DNA of 64,000 nucleotides from UBA6165 sp044233745 (GTDB taxonomy: Bacteria > Bacteroidota > Bacteroidia > Flavobacteriales_D > Crocinitomicaceae), in assembly GCA_044233745.1 (NCBI GenBank), contig JBIIJN010000003.1, positions 3,683 to 67,682 of the forward strand. The letters run 5' to 3'. The notes beneath the pieces were generated by a model. That model worked only from the letters and a program-made list of their open reading frames with translations. It was not told the DNA's origin and searched no databases. Position numbers and translations under genes: made by a program. Shown here piece by piece: positions 62,946 to 64,000 of the stretch; the first letter of the stretch is position 1, and every line of letters begins with the position of its first letter.

Positions 62946-63635
62946 ATGCAAATAATAATCGGTAGAGGAGGAAATGATGACCCGTTCAACTTGGCGGTTC
63001 CAGAGCATTTTTCAATGGTGAGTAGAAAACACGCCATTGTGGAATTCACAGAAAACGGAATTGTTTTTGAAGATTCTTCGTCCAATGGATCTTGGGTAAA
63101 CGGTGTTCCTGTGCGCAAAAAAGTTGTGAAAGACGAAGACATCATTATGTTGGGTGATAAAGACAATGGTTTCAAACTCGATTTGAATGTGTTGAAACAA
63201 AAAGTTGAATCACACAAAAATAAAAACAGAATTGATTTTTCGCCGGAATTTGAAGTACTCAAAAAGACCTATTCCAACTACAACAATGCGAGCAATCAAA
63301 TCAAGAAAAAGTACAAGAGCAAAACATCTTTGCCGCAGATTTTATTTTCTATTGCTGGGATGATTATATTTTTTGCACTTGGTCAGGTTTTTGATATTCC
63401 ACCGCAAATAGGGATGTTCTTTTATATTGCAGTTCCAACAGTAGCGGTGTTTTTATTCAGCTTGAAGCAAGATTCAAATGCCATGCAGCGGGAATTACTA
63501 CTCACTAAACACAATTTGGCCAAAGAATATGTTTGTCCAAAATGTAGAAAACCATTGAATATTGATTTGCCTATTGAAATTTTAGAACAAGAAAAAACGT
63601 GTCCAAACAAATGTGGCGCCATTTATAAACCATAA
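62946..63635 (+). CDS. FHA-domain protein with two transmembrane helices and a zinc ribbon
   Basis: A 230-residue protein. FHA domain at about 1-85 (GRGGNDDPFNLAVPEHFSMVSRKHAIVEF, SSSNGSWVNGVPV), a charged linker, two membrane helices (about 135-180; ILFSIAGMIIFFALGQVF, MFFYIAVPTVAVFLFSL) and a C-terminal zinc ribbon (CPKCRKPLNI ... CPNKCGAIYK). FHA domains bind phosphothreonine peptides. The start is uncertain: in-frame ATG at 62940 and TTG 62937 also occur; 62946 gives the typical FHA opening. A -7-like TACGTTTG is at 62918-62925. No Ser/Thr kinase is nearby. Confidence 0.87.
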   Translation: MQIIIGRGGNDDPFNLAVPEHFSMVSRKHAIVEFTENGIVFEDSSSNGSWVNGVPVRKKVVKDEDIIMLGDKDNGFKLDLNVLKQKVESHKNKNRIDFSPEFEVLKKTYSNYNNASNQIKKKYKSKTSLPQILFSIAGMIIFFALGQVFDIPPQIGMFFYIAVPTVAVFLFSLKQDSNAMQRELLLTKHNLAKEYVCPKCRKPLNIDLPIEILEQEKTCPNKCGAIYKP

Positions 63636-63647
63636 AAATTAAGAATT

Positions 63648-64000
63648 ATGTCGGAGAACAATTTAAATTCAGAAAACCGCAACCTAGATCACACTAGAGT
63701 AGACGGAGGTAATGATTTCAATTTCGAAACAGAAGTTGTTACAGATGAATCAGGTAAGAAAGCAATTAAGGTTTCTAAACTTAACAAAAAACAAAAAGAG
63801 CTTTTACTTTCATCTGGTGTTGGTTTTGCTGGTTTGGCAGCTGGTGCTGGTGCTTTCACCATGTTGTCTTTCAATGATGCTCCTGATGCAGGAGAAAATG
63901 CAGAAGTTACTGTAAGTGGTGAGGAAACTGTTGTATTGGAATTAGACACACCTGTGGCAGCTTCTGATGCGGGGTCAATGTCATTCAATCAAGCATTTGC
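63648..64000 (+). CDS. Hypothetical membrane-anchored protein, 3' end outside the window
   Basis: A reading frame from ATG 63648 stays open to the right edge (117 complete codons, partial). It starts 12 bases after the FHA gene stop. The N-terminal 50 residues are polar, rich in Asn and acidic residues, followed by KLNKKQKELLLSS, then one hydrophobic segment (about 60-80, GVGFAGLAAGAGAFTMLSF) that looks like a transmembrane helix, and then DAGSMSFNQAFA. Such C-terminal segments recall, from memory, Bacteroidota proteins continuing with a conserved GPGGVFxWxGxxYxTY pattern; this cannot be confirmed here. Probably co-transcribed with the FHA gene. Confidence 0.7.
   Translation, partial: MSENNLNSENRNLDHTRVDGGNDFNFETEVVTDESGKKAIKVSKLNKKQKELLLSSGVGFAGLAAGAGAFTMLSFNDAPDAGENAEVTVSGEETVVLELDTPVAASDAGSMSFNQAF

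Overview
The window is AT-rich chromosomal DNA from a member of the Bacteroidota, most likely a marine or freshwater Flavobacteriales-type bacterium; the family cannot be fixed from sequence alone. Supporting evidence: several large secreted proteins end in type IX secretion (T9SS) sorting domains, one has a gliding-motility-associated (CHU_C) C-terminus, many proteins match Bacteroidota-specific DUFs (DUF4476, DUF5777, DUF2911, DUF5522), and promoters match the Bacteroidota consensus TTTG-N19-TAnnTTTG (clearest before the haloperoxidase gene, gpx, the tRNA-Ser gene and, with one mismatch, feoB and the TauE gene). The DNA looks like a normal, densely packed chromosome: no insertion sequence, prophage or CRISPR array was seen.

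Layout. 1-4.1 kb: end of a DabA inorganic-carbon-uptake subunit, a small unknown protein, a DUF6671 protein and the Sua5 tRNA threonylcarbamoylation enzyme. 4.3-9.9 kb: a phenylacetyl-CoA epoxidase locus, paaABCD on the plus strand and, divergently, two tandem PaaE-like reductases plus an SDR. 10-20.5 kb: an apparent operon of three large T9SS-exported proteins (a vanadium haloperoxidase/PAP2-type enzyme and two tandem FG-GAP/ASPIC-UnbV proteins), followed by a LytS/LytTR two-component pair. 20.6-32.4 kb: housekeeping and envelope genes (degenerate Rieske-like lipoprotein, EEP hydrolase, acyltransferase, ACC deaminase-like PLP enzyme, FeoB, PAP2 phosphatase, DUF4476, amidase, MiaA, MltF, AcpH, glutathione peroxidase). 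32.4-38.2 kb, minus strand: PA-domain T9SS protein, 3-hydroxyanthranilate dioxygenase, Zn-dependent phospholipase C-like protein, ComB, FolE and PTPS/QueD. 38.4-47.1 kb: M48 protease with an outer-membrane protein, a 2Fe-2S ferredoxin, a large CHU_C protein, and a DUF5777 barrel / CX4CH lipoprotein / CXXCH T9SS protein cluster.

47.1-64 kb: tRNA-Ser(TGA) followed by repeated hairpins, a broken TPR histidine kinase with an intact LuxR-type regulator, DUF2911, DUF3817, CinA, DUF4197, TauE/SafE, TspO, RpoN (sigma-54), a DUF3857-type protein with a degenerate transglutaminase site, a 1092-residue TPR/MORN-repeat protein, a nitroreductase, an FHA-domain membrane protein and a protein that runs off the right edge.

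Most promising for something undescribed: the DUF5777/heme-motif/T9SS cluster behind a palindrome (44.8-47.1 kb), the exported haloperoxidase operon next to LytS/LytTR, and the two unknown genes behind dabA. The clearest anomaly is the histidine kinase at 47.8-49.6 kb, which carries two in-frame amber codons and a frameshift.
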